A stretch of DNA of 14,938 bases from NCBI GenBank assembly GCA_030824835.1, contig JAPJRA010000030.1:1-14938 (forward strand). Direction: 5' to 3'. A program made the translations under genes and the position numbers. Below are positions 14,218-14,938 of this stretch, in pieces. Position 1 is the stretch's first letter. Each line of letters opens with the position of its first letter. Source of the DNA: Geminicoccaceae bacterium (GTDB taxonomy: Bacteria > Pseudomonadota > Alphaproteobacteria > Geminicoccales > Geminicoccaceae). The notes beneath the pieces were generated by a model, which saw only the letters and a program-made list of their open reading frames with translations, ran no database searches and was not told the origin of the DNA.

Positions 14218-14938
14218 ATGCCCGAAGCCCTCGTCACCACCGAATGGCTGCAGACCCATCTCGATTCGCCTGACGTCCGGGTCATCGACGCGACGTGGTT
14301 CCTGCCGACCATCGAGCGCAATGCGCGCGCGGAATACGAGGCGTGCCACATCCCAGGGGCGGTGTTCTTCGACCTGGACGAGGTCTGCGAGCCGAAAGAC
14401 CTGCATCCGCACATGGTGCCGTCGCCGGCAAGGTTCAGCAGCCGCGTGCGCCAGCTCGGCCTCGGTGACGGGGTGCGGATCATTGTCTACGACAATAACC
14501 GCTTCTTCGCCTCCGCACGCGTCTGGTGGATGTTTCGCTACATGGGGCATGTCGACGTCTGGGTGCTGGATGGCGGACTCGGTCGCTGGCAGGCCGAAGG
14601 CCGCCCGGTGAATGACTTCGCGAAGGCAACCAAGTCCCGCGAGTTTACCGTCCGGCAGAACAGCCTGATCTACCGGGAGCTCGATCAGATGCGGGCGAAC
14701 CTGACCACACGCCGCGAGCAGGTCGTCGACGCCCGCTCCGCCGGTCGGTTCCACGCCCGCGAGCCCGAGCCGCGGGCAGGCCTGCGCTCCGGCCACATCC
14801 CCGGCGCGCGAAATCTGCACTACATCGAGCTGGTCGCTGACGACGGCACGCTGAAACCGGAACCCGAGCTGCGCCGGATCTTTGCCACTGCCGGCGTCGA
14901 CCTCACCCAGCCGCTGGTCACCACTTGCGGCTCCGGCG
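14218..14938 (+). CDS. sseA: 3-Mercaptopyruvate/thiosulfate sulfurtransferase (partial, 3' end missing)
   Basis: ATG 14218 opens a frame that runs 240 codons to the window's end without a stop. It has two rhodanese domains. The first (about 5-130: VIDATWFLP, YEACHIPGAVFFDLD, YDNNRFFASARVWWMFRYMG, VLDGGLGRW) lacks the catalytic Cys, as usual. The second (about 145 onward: VVDARSAGRFHAREPEPRAGLRSGHIPGARN) carries catalytic Cys237 in CGSG, the last residues visible. CGSG, where the family has CG-S/K-G-V-T/S-A, favours 3-mercaptopyruvate as donor over thiosulfate (usually CRKG), so sseA is preferred. It transfers sulfane sulfur to cyanide, thiols or protein acceptors. E. coli SseA is 281 residues, so about 40 residues are probably missing. 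It follows cysK in the same direction by 37 bp with no terminator between them; a shared role in cysteine-derived sulfur handling is likely. Confidence 0.92.
   Translation, partial: MPEALVTTEWLQTHLDSPDVRVIDATWFLPTIERNARAEYEACHIPGAVFFDLDEVCEPKDLHPHMVPSPARFSSRVRQLGLGDGVRIIVYDNNRFFASARVWWMFRYMGHVDVWVLDGGLGRWQAEGRPVNDFAKATKSREFTVRQNSLIYRELDQMRANLTTRREQVVDARSAGRFHAREPEPRAGLRSGHIPGARNLHYIELVADDGTLKPEPELRRIFATAGVDLTQPLVTTCGSG

Noticed and set aside
14125..14820. 231-codon minus-strand open frame over the cysK/sseA junction
   Set aside because: Shadow of the sulfurtransferase gene, whose rhodanese motifs are clear on the plus strand.

Overview
The window reads as a chromosomal core segment of a GC-rich alphaproteobacterium. 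Three things point there: the tail of a gene that looks like penicillin-binding protein 1A directly before prfB (an order common in Alphaproteobacteria), alpha-type forms of cysteine synthase and sulfurtransferase, and a MoxR/CoxE-like pair. I cannot fix the order or genus. Coding density is very high and no stretch over 300 bases lacks a gene. I see no tRNA, rRNA, CRISPR, transposase, phage gene or integration site.

Left part (1-3075): the 3' end of a probable mrcA, then prfB with an intact programmed +1 frameshift, an AraC-family regulator, and an exported PEBP/YbhB-like protein. Between the last two lies a 13-bp direct repeat with a 21-bp period, the geometry of a tandem AraC-type operator.

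Centre (3160-7247): a MoxR AAA+ ATPase and a CoxE-like VWA protein, genes that usually sit side by side. Here they are separated by a divergent pair: an exported SGNH esterase (minus strand) and an OpgC-type membrane acyltransferase (plus strand). The pair could act on periplasmic glucan, with OpgC bringing acyl groups across the membrane and the SGNH enzyme transferring or removing them. No opgG or opgH is in view.

Envelope and stress stretch (7260-10821): an exported SHOCT protein (minus strand), then on the plus strand a small exported protein of unknown function whose 3' end overlaps a Tat-type lipoprotein of the Acg/nitroreductase family, a secreted staphylococcal-nuclease-like enzyme, and a membrane fatty acid hydroxylase. 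Most products here are predicted to be exported or in the membrane.

Right part (10826-14938): on the minus strand, a two-gene operon of a fused APH-like kinase/AAA_33 P-loop protein and an SRAP (YedK/HMCES) DNA-protein crosslink protein. Divergent from it is a sulfur pair, cysteine synthase followed by a 3-mercaptopyruvate-type sulfurtransferase that runs off the window just after its catalytic cysteine.

I found no defence island or obviously new multi-gene system. The observations most worth checking are the AraC-type tandem repeat, the split MoxR/VWA pair with its OpgC-SGNH insert, and several compact RNA or DNA symmetry elements at gene junctions.
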